Shown: positions 8,299 through 16,198, counted from the stretch's first letter. The stretch is 64,000 nt of DNA from Amycolatopsis pittospori (GCF_013870525.1 NZ_JACBXD010000030.1:21240-85239); one strand, 5' to 3'. Notes: a model not told the origin generated them from the sequence alone. Numbers and translations are program-made.

Positions 8299-8305
8299 TC
8301 GGTAG

Positions 8306-8812
8306 CTACTTGGTGATGGCCTTCTCGGCGCGCTTCGCGAGCTTCTCGGCGCGCTTCTCCGTCTTGGACGCCGCCCGGCGGGCGCGCCAGCCGAGCGACG
8401 GCTTGCCCGCGGTGTCGGCGGCGGCCAGGAGCAGGCCACCGGCGAGGCCGGCGTTCTTGATGAACTGGATCTGCTGCTGCTGACGTTCGGCCGGTTCCTT
8501 GATCTCCCAGAACCGGTGCGTGGCCAGCGTCGTCGGGACCAGGCTGCCGATCAGCAGCAGCGAGGCCAGCCGCGGCGCCTTGCCGGTGGCGAGCGCGAGC
8601 CCGGCGCCGACCTTCACCGCGGCGTCGATGCGGACGAGGGTGGCGGGATCACGCGGTACGGACTCCGGGACCACTCCCTCGAGCTTTTCGAAGGTTCCGG
8701 AGAGGAAGGGCTCCGCGGCCTTCGCGTGGCCCTGGGTGTCCCTCAGCGCGCCGATCCCGCCGGAGATGAAGATCGCGGCGAGGAGCGGACGTGCGACGCG
8801 GCGGAGAATCAC
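8306..8812 (-). CDS. DoxX-family membrane protein
   Basis: 168 residues with four hydrophobic helices, beginning RPLLAAIFISGGIGALRD, then the VKVGAGLALATGKAPRLASLLLIGSLVPTT region, then NAGLAGGLLLAAADTAG. This is the DoxX pattern. The C-terminus is a basic, alanine/lysine-rich tail (SKTEKRAEKLAKRAEKAITK). DoxX-family proteins are membrane subunits linked to redox and oxidative-stress complexes. It is monocistronic, and its upstream stretch (8813-8943) contains a short inverted repeat AGTGCT-AGAC-AGCACT near 8921-8936. Confidence 0.82.
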   Translation of the reverse strand: MILRRVARPLLAAIFISGGIGALRDTQGHAKAAEPFLSGTFEKLEGVVPESVPRDPATLVRIDAAVKVGAGLALATGKAPRLASLLLIGSLVPTTLATHRFWEIKEPAERQQQQIQFIKNAGLAGGLLLAAADTAGKPSLGWRARRAASKTEKRAEKLAKRAEKAITK

Positions 8813-8943
8813 GGTCGTTGCCTTTCTTGATCCGAACCCTGGAAAGCAAATCTATCCCCAGACTTCCCGTCCGCCGGGCCGCCGAACCGCGCTAACGGAG
8901 TATCTTCGAATATTTCTCCAGTGCTAGACAGCACTAGATTCCG

Positions 8944-9975
8944 TTAGCGAGCCGGATACGCCATCGGCAGCTTGAACCCACGGTCGGCCGCGACCTCCCG
9001 CAGCCGGTCCGGATAGTCGGTGATGATGCCGTCCACGCCGTCGTCGATGAGCTTGTGCATCGTGGCCGGATCGTCGATCGTCCAGGGCACGACCTTGATC
9101 CCCGCCCGATGCGCCTCGCCGACCAGCGCTTTCGTCGTGAACGGCCGGTAGTCCGGGTCGCCGACCTTGCCGCCCTGAGGGTTGCCGTGCACCGGCGACA
9201 GCGCGCTCGCGCCGAACGACTTCACCGCGCGGACGGGGCTGCCGCCGAAGTCGTCGATATCGAGTCCGCCCAGCCACGGCGATTTGCCCGGCTGGCCGAC
9301 CTGGAGGAACTCAGGCTGCGTCAGCGCCACCCGCGGGATCCAGGGCGCGACCTCGCGCAGCAGCATCAGCGCGCCCCAGTCGAAGCTCTGGACGGTGACG
9401 TTGTGCGCGAAGCCGGAGCGCAGGACCTCCCGCACGACCCGGTGGACGAACTGGTCACGCGGCGCCGTCTCCTGCGGAGCTGCGGCCTCGACCTTCGTCT
9501 CGATGTTGAACTTGAGGCCCCAGGCGCGGTGCTCGCGGGCGAGCTGGAACAGCTCGGCGAGCGTCGGCATCTTGGCGCCGGGGGACAACGTCTGGCCGGG
9601 GTGGGCGGGCTGCCGGATCGAACCGCAGTCCAGCGTGCGGACCTGCGCGAACGTCAGGTCCTTCACGTACTTGCCGACGTACGGGAACGCCGGGTCGCCC
9701 GGTGTCGCGGGCGCGGTGTCGCGGCATTTCGCCGGCGTCGTCTTGCGGTCGTGGGTGATCACCTCGCGACCGTCCTTGGTGATCTGGATGTCGAGTTCGA
9801 GCGTGGTCACCCCCAGTTCCATCCCCTTGGCGAACGACGCGAGCGTGCTCTCGACCGTGAGGCCGAGCCCGCCGCGGTGAGCCTGGACGTCGAAGGCGCG
9901 ACGCGGGTGCGCGTCGGCGACGCCGGCCGTCCCGAGGGTCAGCGCAGCGGCCATGACCAGCGCGAATGTCTTCAT
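8944..9975 (-). CDS. glpQ: Secreted glycerophosphodiester phosphodiesterase
   Basis: 343 residues from the ATG at 9975, chosen because a Sec signal peptide follows at once (MKTFALVMAAALTLGTAGVADA, cut expected near residue 22); an upstream ATG at 10029 would add 18 residues before it and would sit on the MerR operator. GDPD motifs: AHRGG with His33, the LELDIQITKDG metal ligands (Glu60, Asp62) and His75 in VITHD; the barrel ends with VPWTIDDPATMHKLIDDGVDGIITDYP. It hydrolyses glycerophosphodiesters to glycerol-3-phosphate outside the membrane, supplying phosphate and glycerol. It is divergent from the TipA-like regulator. Confidence 0.88.
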   Translation of the reverse strand: MKTFALVMAAALTLGTAGVADAHPRRAFDVQAHRGGLGLTVESTLASFAKGMELGVTTLELDIQITKDGREVITHDRKTTPAKCRDTAPATPGDPAFPYVGKYVKDLTFAQVRTLDCGSIRQPAHPGQTLSPGAKMPTLAELFQLAREHRAWGLKFNIETKVEAAAPQETAPRDQFVHRVVREVLRSGFAHNVTVQSFDWGALMLLREVAPWIPRVALTQPEFLQVGQPGKSPWLGGLDIDDFGGSPVRAVKSFGASALSPVHGNPQGGKVGDPDYRPFTTKALVGEAHRAGIKVVPWTIDDPATMHKLIDDGVDGIITDYPDRLREVAADRGFKLPMAYPAR

Positions 9976-10008
9976 GGGTGAACCATGCCACGCCTCGGTG
10001 AACTGGAA

Positions 10009-10039
10009 TTGACTTTGACGCAACGTCAACCTCTAGCTT
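10009..10039 (+). promoter_or_regulatory. MerR-type promoter with 19-bp spacer
   Basis: The -35 is TTGACT (10009-10014) and the -10 is TAGCTT (10034-10039), 19 bp apart. The spacer contains the inverted repeat TTGACG-CAA-CGTCAA (10015-10029). The long spacer filled by a dyad is the hallmark of promoters remodelled by MerR proteins. The expected start is about 10046, i.e. the A of the regulator's ATG. Confidence 0.8.
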
Positions 10040-10045
10040 GGGGAC

Positions 10046-10807
10046 ATGCCGAACGAGAAGGAGTGGTCGATCCAGGACATCGCCCGCTCGGCCGGGACCA
10101 CGAGCCGCACGCTGCGCCACTACGGCGACATCGGGCTGCTCGAACCGAGCCGGGTGGGGAGCAATGGATACCGCTACTACGACCAGGACGCGCTGGTGCG
10201 GCTGCAAAGGATCCTGTTGCTTCGCGAACTCGGGCTGAGCCTGCCCGCGATCGGCGAGGTACTCCAAGGGGAACAGGACACGACGGCGGCACTCCGCACG
10301 CACCTGAAGTGGCTGGAGCAGGAGCGACAGCGGCTCGGACGGCAGATCGAATCGGTCAGGACGACCTTGAAGAAGACAGAGAGAGGTGAACGACTGATGG
10401 CAACGGAAGTGTTCGACGGCTTCGACCACACGAAGTACGAAAAGGAGGTCACCGAACGCTGGGGCGCCGACGCCTACAAGCAGGGTGACCGCTGGTGGAA
10501 GTCGCTGAGCGCCGAGGACAGGAAGGCGCACCAGCAGGAGCAGCAGGACATCGCGGCCGCTTTCGGCGAGGCCCGCGGCAAGGGTCTGCCCGCCGACGGC
10601 GACGAGGTCCAGGCGATCACGCGCCGGCTGTACGAGTGGCTCCGACCGGCCGTACGGGCCGTGTCGAAGGGCTACTTCGCCGGACTCGGGCAGCTCTACG
10701 TCGACGACCCGCGCTACGGGAAGTACGACGAGAAGCACGGCTCGGGCACCGCGGAGTTCATCCGCGACGCGATGGCGGTCTACGCCGAGCGCAACCTGAG
10801 TGAGTAA
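10046..10807 (+). CDS. tipA: TipA-like MerR regulator with TipAS drug-binding domain
   Basis: 253 residues. Residues 5-75 are a MerR winged helix (WSIQDIARSAGTTSRTLRHYGDIGLL), followed by a coiled-coil linker (to ~115) and a C-terminal TipAS domain (118-253; KYEKEVTERWGADAYKQ, YFAGLGQLYVDDPRYGKYDEKHG). TipAL of Streptomyces senses thiopeptides and activates its own promoter; the same autoregulation is likely here because a MerR promoter lies just upstream. An internal ATG at 10397, with AGAGAGGTG at 10380-10387, would give a free TipAS of 136 residues, as in the Streptomyces gene. The message from the predicted promoter would be leaderless. Confidence 0.9.
   Translation: MPNEKEWSIQDIARSAGTTSRTLRHYGDIGLLEPSRVGSNGYRYYDQDALVRLQRILLLRELGLSLPAIGEVLQGEQDTTAALRTHLKWLEQERQRLGRQIESVRTTLKKTERGERLMATEVFDGFDHTKYEKEVTERWGADAYKQGDRWWKSLSAEDRKAHQQEQQDIAAAFGEARGKGLPADGDEVQAITRRLYEWLRPAVRAVSKGYFAGLGQLYVDDPRYGKYDEKHGSGTAEFIRDAMAVYAERNLSE
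10380..10399 (+). promoter_or_regulatory. Internal ribosome site and start for free TipAS
   Basis: AGAGAGGTG is followed about nine bases later by ATG (10397) in frame with the regulator, at codon 118, exactly where the TipAS domain begins. This mirrors the dual-product arrangement known for Streptomyces tipA. Confidence 0.6.
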
Positions 10808-11086
10808 GAACGAGGGACGGGGCTGCAGACCCGTCTCTGTTCATCTGTCGCGCGCTGACGAAGGCGCCCCGCAGGGCGGAGACCGGATGAAACCTCTGGT
10901 GAACGAAGCAGCCGCCCTGCAAACCGTCTCCGTGGGCCTCCGGCCCAAACGAGGCGCGCGACGGTGAAGTCTCCGTCGGGCGCAGAGCGCCCTTGGGGAG
11001 ACCACTTGGCCGCATTTGCCGCGACACGCCTATCCCTCTATGGCGGAATATCGGGCGAGAGCTAGAAACGCCGATAGCGTGTGAGA
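10808..11086. other. Intergenic region without a credible gene
   Basis: This 279-nt stretch separates tipA from the AAA ATPase gene. The only long frame (minus, 89 codons) overlaps the end of tipA and has no domain or ribosome site. The right end carries a promoter-like TCGGGCG (11051) and TAGCGT (11075-11080) just before the ATPase start. The rest is GC-rich and unassigned. Confidence 0.5.
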
Positions 11087-12277
11087 GTGGATCCCATCCG
11101 CAACCCCTTCGCGCCGGGCGCCGGTCAACGGCCGCCCGAGCTGGCCGGCCGTATGCGTGAGCTCCAGGCCTTCGAGGTCGTGCTCGAACGGGTCGCGCGC
11201 GGGAGACCGGAACGCAGTCTGATGCTGACCGGACTGCGCGGCGTGGGGAAGACCGTGCTGCTGGGCGAACTGCGCTCCAAGGCGATCAAGCACGGCTGGG
11301 GCGCGGGCAAGATCGAAGCCCGTCCCGACACCGAACTCCGTCGGCCGCTTTCGGCCGCGTTGCACCGCGCGATCCGCGACCTCGCCGTGCGCCACCGCGC
11401 GCCGGACCGGGTCGAGCAGGTGCTCGGCGTACTCAAGGCGTTCGCGCTGCGTGCCAACAAGCCGGACGCGAAACTCCGCGACCGCTGGCAGCCGGGGATC
11501 GACGTGCCCGCCGCGCAGGGCCGCGCCGATTCGGGCGACATCGAGATCGACCTGGTCGAATTGTTCACCGAGGTCGCGGAACTGGCCGCGGATGTCGGCA
11601 CCGGGGTCGCCCTGCTGATCGACGAGATCCAGGATCTGCTGCCCGAAGACGTCTCCGCGCTCTGCGCCGCCTGTCACGAACTCTCGCAGTCCGGGGCGCC
11701 GCTGGTCGTCGTCGGCGCGGGACTGCCGCACGTGCCCGCCGTTCTTTCGGCGTCGAAGTCGTACTCGGAACGCCTCTTCCGCTACGCGCGCATCGACAGG
11801 CTCGAGCGCGAAGACGCCGACCTCGCCGTGATGGCACCCATCGAACGCGAAGGCGCCGGCATCGAGCCCGAAGCACTTGACGCGCTCTTCGACGCGTCCG
11901 GCGGTTACCCGTATTTCATCCAGGCCTACGGCAAGGCCGCCTGGGACGCCGCTCCGGCGGATCCGATCACCGTGAAGGACGTCCAGGTCGCCGCACCGGA
12001 GGCCGAATCGGAACTCGCGGTCGGCTTCTTCGGCTCCCGCTACGAGCGCGCGACACCCGCCGAACGCGAGTACCTACTCGCCATGGCGGAGCTGACGCAG
12101 GGCCGGGACGAGTCCGCCGGCACCGCCGATGTGGCCGTCTACCTGGGGCGGAAGCCTTCGTCGCTGTCCCCGGCGCGGGACAGCCTGATGAAGAAGGGCT
12201 TGGTGTACTCCGCCGAGCGCGGGCATATCGCGTTCACCGTCCCGCACTTCGGCCACTATCTGCTCGGCCGGGACTAG
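11087..12277 (+). CDS. AAA-family ATPase with winged-helix tail
   Basis: 396 residues from GTG 11087 (the GTG at 11081 is two codons earlier; TAGCGT at 11075-11080 makes 11087 a fitting leaderless start). Walker A is GLRGVGKT (49-56) and Walker B is VALLIDEIQDL at about residue 180, followed by a sensor-like VVVGAGLPHVP. The C-terminal ~80 residues look like a winged helix (AVYLGRKPSSLSPARDSLMKKGLV). The order P-loop ATPase plus wHTH resembles Orc1/Cdc6-like and STAND-type 'ATP-binding proteins' of actinobacteria. Its partner and target are unknown; the opening MDPIRNPFAPGAG is typical of the group. Confidence 0.75.
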   Translation: MDPIRNPFAPGAGQRPPELAGRMRELQAFEVVLERVARGRPERSLMLTGLRGVGKTVLLGELRSKAIKHGWGAGKIEARPDTELRRPLSAALHRAIRDLAVRHRAPDRVEQVLGVLKAFALRANKPDAKLRDRWQPGIDVPAAQGRADSGDIEIDLVELFTEVAELAADVGTGVALLIDEIQDLLPEDVSALCAACHELSQSGAPLVVVGAGLPHVPAVLSASKSYSERLFRYARIDRLEREDADLAVMAPIEREGAGIEPEALDALFDASGGYPYFIQAYGKAAWDAAPADPITVKDVQVAAPEAESELAVGFFGSRYERATPAEREYLLAMAELTQGRDESAGTADVAVYLGRKPSSLSPARDSLMKKGLVYSAERGHIAFTVPHFGHYLLGRD

Positions 12278-12562
12278 CCCTCTCTGGGTCTTTATAGCGC
12301 GATCACTAGAAAGCGGTAGAAAGTCCTACCGCCGACTTCATCGCACCTTCTTCCGCCGTATCGGGCGGACGCTAGAGATGCCTAGCGTTACCAAGAAGTG
12401 ACCGGCGACACCAAATCCCTCCGGATTTCCCCATCTGTTGCCGATGATTCATCGGCAGGTGTGCCAAGTCACCGGATAATCGTTGGCTTCCTTGTGAAAA
12501 AGGGTGCATACTAGAGACACAGCCACCAAGACTCAAGACCCTCAAGGGGATGACTTAAACCG

Positions 12563-12712
12563 ATGAACAACATCGCCGCCAAGCTCCGTGCCCGTCGCGC
12601 CGAGGCTCGCACTCGCCGGGCCCTGAACCGGGCGATCGACACCGCGGCCACCGCGACCGTTCGTCAGGAGCTCATCGCTATCTCCCAGGCGCGTCACACG
12701 CATATGCGCTGA
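12563..12712 (+). CDS. Small basic protein of 49 residues, unknown
   Basis: ATG at 12563 with AGGGGA at 12545-12550. The product is arginine/alanine-rich: the N-terminal half (AAKLRARRAEARTRRAL) should be a strongly basic amphipathic helix, followed by a more neutral helix (TATVRQELIAISQARH). It is preceded by a 285-nt gene-free leader with promoter-like motifs and followed by a clean hairpin at 12813, so it looks like its own transcription unit. No function is claimed; a nucleic-acid or ribosome contact would fit the charge. Confidence 0.55.
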   Translation: MNNIAAKLRARRAEARTRRALNRAIDTAATATVRQELIAISQARHTHMR

Positions 12713-12812
12713 CCCGACAACAACCGTTGTAGGTGTCATCCATTCGAGTGACCTACGACACATAGTGCGTGAGGTGTAACGCGGCGGAACGCCACGTCGA
12801 TACCCACTACGA

Positions 12813-12858
12813 CCCCGTGATGCTGGCGGACCCCCGACCTGGCAGCATCACGGGGTTT
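12813..12858 (+). terminator. Rho-independent terminator after the small ORF
   Basis: Arms CCCCGTGATGCTG (12813-12825) and CAGCATCACGGGG (12843-12855) are perfectly complementary over 13 bp with a 17-nt loop, followed by TTT. Confidence 0.75.
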
Positions 12859-12915
12859 CCATATGTCCGGACCCCCTTTGAAAGTTTCTTGCCTTCACCG
12901 CTTCGCGGAGTAATG

Positions 12916-12951
12916 TTTGACTTCGTCAACGAATCTGTTGAGGTGGTCAAA
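12916..12951. promoter_or_regulatory. MarR-type dyad overlapping the start codon
   Basis: TTTGACTTCGTCAAC (12916-12930) is mirrored by GTTGAGGTGGTCAAA (12937-12951), 11 of 15 positions symmetric. The last A is the first base of the MarR-GNAT start codon, so binding would block translation initiation or promoter clearance and give autorepression. Confidence 0.55.
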
Positions 12952-13874
12952 TGACTGAATACGCGGACCCGGTGGCGACCGTCCGGGCCTTCAACCGTCT
13001 GTACACCGGCGTGATCGGCGTCCTCGACGAAGGGCCGGCCGACGCCGAGTACTCCCTGAGCGAGGCCCGGGTCATCTTCGAACTCGCGCAGCAGGACCCG
13101 ACGCAGGTCACCGAACTGCGCAAACGTCTCGACCTCGACGCCGGGTACGCGAGCAGGCTGCTCGCCAGGCTCGAAGGCCGCGGTCTCCTCACCCGTGAAC
13201 GCAGCGACGAAGACGCCCGCCGTCAGGTCGTCCGGCTCACCGAAGTCGGGCGGAAGGCGTTCGCCGTTCTCGACGAACGCTCGGTGGATCGCATCGGGTC
13301 GCTGCTCGGCCGGTTCGGCGACGAGGAGCAGGAGCGGCTGCTCGGCGCGATGGACGCGATCACCGCGCTGGTCGGCGAGCGCGCGTCGGATCCCACGCTG
13401 GTCCTGCGCCCGCCCAGGCCGGGCGACTTCGGCTGGGTGGTCCAGCGCCACGGCGCCCTCTACTCCCGTGAGTACGGCTGGGACGAACGCTTCGAAGCCC
13501 TGGTCGCCCGCGTCGTCGCGGACTACGTCGACAAACGCGGCGAGCCCCGCCAGGCCGGGTGGATCGCCGAACTCGACGGCGAGCGCGTCGGCAGCATCTT
13601 CTGCATGCCCGCCGAGGACGGAACCACCGCGAAACTGCGGATGCTGCTCCTCGAACCGGCGGCCCGCGGCCGCGGGGTCGGGAAACGCCTGGTCACCGAA
13701 TGCGTCGAGTTCGCCAGGGCCTCCGGCTACGCGGCGATGGAGCTCTGGACGGTCTCGCTGCTGGAGGCGGCGAGGGCGGTCTACCAGAAGGCCGGCTTCC
13801 GGCTGGTGAGCGAGGAGACGATCCCGGGCTTCGGCTACGAACTGACCGGGCAGACCTGGCGACTGGAGCTTTAG
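12951..13874 (+). CDS. MarR regulator fused to a GNAT acetyltransferase
   Basis: 307 residues. Residues 1-145 are a MarR winged helix (EYSLSEARVIFELAQ, LRKRLDLDAGYASRLLARLEGRGLLTRERSDEDARRQVVRLT). Residues ~150-307 are a GNAT domain with acetyl-CoA-binding pattern LLLEPAARGRGVGKRLVTECVEFA and a C-terminal YQKAGFRLVSEE. This fusion class is common in actinobacteria. The substrate is unknown; one model is that acetylation state or a ligand is read by the same polypeptide that binds DNA. GAGGTGG before the ATG is the ribosome site. Confidence 0.88.
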   Translation: MTEYADPVATVRAFNRLYTGVIGVLDEGPADAEYSLSEARVIFELAQQDPTQVTELRKRLDLDAGYASRLLARLEGRGLLTRERSDEDARRQVVRLTEVGRKAFAVLDERSVDRIGSLLGRFGDEEQERLLGAMDAITALVGERASDPTLVLRPPRPGDFGWVVQRHGALYSREYGWDERFEALVARVVADYVDKRGEPRQAGWIAELDGERVGSIFCMPAEDGTTAKLRMLLLEPAARGRGVGKRLVTECVEFARASGYAAMELWTVSLLEAARAVYQKAGFRLVSEETIPGFGYELTGQTWRLEL

Positions 13875-13892
13875 CTCGGTTCTTCCGCCGAG

Positions 13893-13919
13893 TGTCGATT
13901 CGCGGTGCGCTTGTTCGTC
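13893..13919 (+). promoter_or_regulatory. Candidate ECF42-type promoter of the DGPF-sigma operon
   Basis: TGTCGA (13893-13898), a 17-nt spacer and CGTC (13916-13919), 30 nt before the first DGPF gene. The layout equals that at 7776-7802. It implies the sigma factor at 14679 drives its own operon. Confidence 0.6.
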
Positions 13920-13949
13920 TAGGGACCATCGATCCTTAGGGAGGACGCC

Positions 13950-14306
13950 ATGCCCCACTACATCGGATTCATCCGCGCGACGAAGGATTCGCACGACCAC
14001 CTGGGCCCCGACGAGGCGCAACGCGTGCTCGAGAACTACCTGGCCTGGGCCGACGAGCGCACGAAGGAGGGCCGGTTCGTCGGCGGCGGTGGGCTGTCGA
14101 AGAGCGGCCGGGTGCTGCGCGGCTCCGGCGGTGAGGTCGGCGCGACCGACGGTCCGCATACCGAGGCCACCGAGATCGTCGGCGGCTACCAGGTCATCGA
14201 GGCCGACGACCTCGACCAGGCGGAGAAGATCTTCGCGACGCATCCGCATCTGGCGTTCGGGCCGATCGAGGTCCGCAAGGTCGGCGAACGCGGTTGTGAG
14301 GACTGA
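13950..14306 (+). CDS. YCII/DGPF-like protein, first in sigma operon
   Basis: 118 residues with AGGGAGG upstream. It has the fold markers MPHYIGFIRATKDS and TDGPHTEATEIVGGYQVIEADDLDQA; the DGPF motif is altered to DGPH (67-70). It lies one base upstream of a second DGPF gene, and both lead into the ECF42-type sigma gene. The C-terminus holds FGPIEVRKV as the closing strand. Function is unknown; the linkage with ECF42 factors is established. Confidence 0.85.
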   Translation: MPHYIGFIRATKDSHDHLGPDEAQRVLENYLAWADERTKEGRFVGGGGLSKSGRVLRGSGGEVGATDGPHTEATEIVGGYQVIEADDLDQAEKIFATHPHLAFGPIEVRKVGERGCED

Positions 14307-14307
14307 G

Positions 14308-14682
14308 ATGCCGAAGTTCGTCGGTCTGATGACGTTCCCGCCGGTCGACTCGCCGGCGGAGCCCGCCGGAGACGGCATCGACCGGTACTTCGCCTGGCAG
14401 GAGGAACTGCGGGCGTCCGGGAAACTGATCGCGGCCGCCGGCCTGGACCCGGAATCACGGGTGGTGCGCGCCGGGACGATCACCGACGGCCCGTTCACCG
14501 AGGCCAGCGAGATCGTCGCCGGGTATCTGGTCGTCGAAGCCGCTGATCTCGACGAAGCGGCGAAGCTGTTCGAGACGCATCCGATCGCCGTGGACGGCGT
14601 CGGGATGTTCGTGGTCAGCGAGATCACGCTGGAGCTCGACACCCCGCGCGGAGAACACCTGAGTCGCTTCGAGCGGTCATGA
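14308..14682 (+). CDS. DGPF/YCII-domain protein, second in sigma operon
   Basis: 124 residues from ATG 14308, one nucleotide after the previous stop. TDGPFTEASEIVAGYLVVEA carries the intact DGPF motif (60-63). The stop overlaps the sigma-factor ATG at 14679 by 4 bp, so translation is coupled. The polypeptide begins MPKFVGLMTFPP, the usual first strand of the family. Confidence 0.85.
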   Translation: MPKFVGLMTFPPVDSPAEPAGDGIDRYFAWQEELRASGKLIAAAGLDPESRVVRAGTITDGPFTEASEIVAGYLVVEAADLDEAAKLFETHPIAVDGVGMFVVSEITLELDTPRGEHLSRFERS

Positions 14683-15896
14683 GCCGCCCGGCCGGCGTGG
14701 TGGAGCATCTGTTCCGGCACAGTGCCGGGCGGATCGTCGCCACGCTGGCCAGGGCACTCGGCCCCGAGCGGCTCGACCTCGCCGAGGAGACTGTCGCGGA
14801 CGCGCTGGAGCAGGCGTTGCGGACCTGGCCGCAGTGCGGGGTGCCCGACAATCCGCGGGGCTGGCTGTTCCGGGCCGCGCGGAATCGGGCGATGGACGTC
14901 GTCCGGCGGGAGCGGACGCTGCGCACGTTGCTGCCGCATCTCGTGGAACTCGACGGCTACGAGGTCGACAGGCGCACGGACGACGAACTCGTGCTGATGC
15001 TGCTGTGCTGCCATCCCGCGCTGCCGACGGTCTCGCAGGTGGCGCTGACGCTGAAGACCGTCGGCGGTCTCGGGGTGAACGAGATCGCGGCCGCGTTGCT
15101 GACGAAACCGGCGACGGTGGCGCAACGGCTCGTGCGGGCGAAGAAGTGGCTGCGGGAGTCCGGGAAGCCGCTCACGCTACCAGGGCCGGACGCGCTTGAG
15201 TCCAGAGTGGACAGTGTGCTGGCCGTGCTCTACCTGCTGTTCAACGAAGGCTACGACGCGACGACCGGCGAGGTCGCGGTGCGCGGGGAACTGTGCGGTG
15301 AGGCGATCCGGCTGGGGCGGCTGCTGCTGGCCGAACCGAAGACGGAGCTGCCGAGGGTGCGGGCGCTGGTCGCGCTGATGTTGCTGCAGGCGAGCAGGCT
15401 GCCCGCGCGGGTCGACCGGGATGGTGACCTGCTTCTGCTGGAGGAACAGGACCGCGGCCGCTGGGACCACGCGATGATCGCCGAGGGAACGCGGCTGTTC
15501 GAGCGGGCGTGCACCGGGCCGGAGATGTCGGCGTACCACGTCGAGGCGGCGATCGCGCTGTGCCACAGCACGGCTTCGCCGCCCGATTGGCGCCGGATCG
15601 TCGGGCTGTACGACGACCTGCTGGCGCTGCGGCCTTCGCCGGTCGCGCGACTGAACCGGGCCATCGCACTGTCCATGGTGGACGGTGCCGCGGCCGGGAT
15701 CACCGAACTCGAAGCCATCGAAGCCGACCTGCCGGACTACACGCTGCTGCCCGCCGTCCTCGGCGCGCTCTGGCTCCGCGCCGGCGACCCCGCACGCGCC
15801 GCCGTCCACTACCGGCGAGCCCTCGCGCTGCCCTGCTCGGACCCGCAACGCCGCTTCCTCACCCGACGCCTCGAGGCGTGCACCACCACCCCTTGA
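14679..15896 (+). CDS. ECF42-type RNA polymerase sigma factor with long C-terminal extension
   Basis: 405 residues, twice a normal ECF sigma factor. Region 2 includes GRIVATLARALG and WLFRAARNRAMDVVRRE; region 4 is GLGVNEIAAALLTKPATVAQRLVRAKKWLR (about 129-158). The remaining ~240 residues hold a DUF6596-like segment (LYLLFNEGYDATTG) and TPR-like helices (LNRAIALSMVDGAAAGITELEAI, GDPARAAVHYRRALAL). No anti-sigma gene follows, which is normal for ECF42; the C-terminal extension is required for activity in characterised members. It is coupled to two DGPF genes. Confidence 0.88.
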   Translation: MSRPAGVVEHLFRHSAGRIVATLARALGPERLDLAEETVADALEQALRTWPQCGVPDNPRGWLFRAARNRAMDVVRRERTLRTLLPHLVELDGYEVDRRTDDELVLMLLCCHPALPTVSQVALTLKTVGGLGVNEIAAALLTKPATVAQRLVRAKKWLRESGKPLTLPGPDALESRVDSVLAVLYLLFNEGYDATTGEVAVRGELCGEAIRLGRLLLAEPKTELPRVRALVALMLLQASRLPARVDRDGDLLLLEEQDRGRWDHAMIAEGTRLFERACTGPEMSAYHVEAAIALCHSTASPPDWRRIVGLYDDLLALRPSPVARLNRAIALSMVDGAAAGITELEAIEADLPDYTLLPAVLGALWLRAGDPARAAVHYRRALALPCSDPQRRFLTRRLEACTTTP

Positions 15897-15930
15897 CCAG
15901 CGGTTTTGCGCTTCCCCTCACGAACCCCAC

Positions 15931-16049
15931 CCCCCACCCGTCCCAGGGGGGCGCGCCCCGCACCAGCGTATCGGGAGGGGGTGTCGGGGAGCGGGTGCGT
16001 GAGGGGATTCGGGCGAAGTTGTCCACAACGGTGGTGGGGTGTGGACAAC
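15931..16049. repeat. Dispersed ~119-bp element with inverted DnaA-box-like pair, copy 1
   Basis: It begins CCCCCACCCGTCCCAGGGGG and ends with GTTGTCCACA (16018-16027), a 12-nt spacer and TGTGGACAAC (16040-16049). A copy of equal length lies at 49255-49373 with the same ends and the same 12-nt spacer. TTGTCCACA matches the actinobacterial DnaA-box consensus. The region 15897-16198 holds no gene. Confidence 0.7.
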
Positions 16050-16066
16050 TGGGGCGGGATGTCGCG

Positions 16067-16107
16067 AAGGGGCCCTTCGAGGCGTTGAACGTCTCAAAGG
16101 GTCCCTT
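16067..16107. repeat. Imperfect hairpin repeat
   Basis: Arms 16067-16086 (AAGGGGCCCTTCGAGGCGTT) and 16088-16107 pair at 17 of 20 positions with a 1-nt loop. Its centre, CGTTGAACGTCTCAAAGG, resembles the flank of the short repeats near 49411 and 49725. Confidence 0.6.
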
Positions 16108-16198
16108 CAGGACATGAGGGAAGGGTGCCGCGAGTAGGTGACTGATTGCGGGGAGTGGCCAACACCCGGAGTTCACGCGCGCGGGGTTATCTGGGGGA

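Noticed and set aside
10758..11027. 89-codon minus-strand frame after tipA
   Set aside because: It overlaps the end of tipA, lacks a ribosome site and has no recognisable fold.
12313..12332. GCGGTAG / CTACCGC hairpin after the AAA ATPase
   Set aside because: The stem is only 7 bp with no T-tract; too weak to call a terminator.
12807..15125. 772-codon open frame on the minus strand
   Set aside because: It lies fully antisense to the MarR-GNAT, DGPF and sigma genes, which have domains and ribosome sites. Long shadow frames are expected at this GC content.
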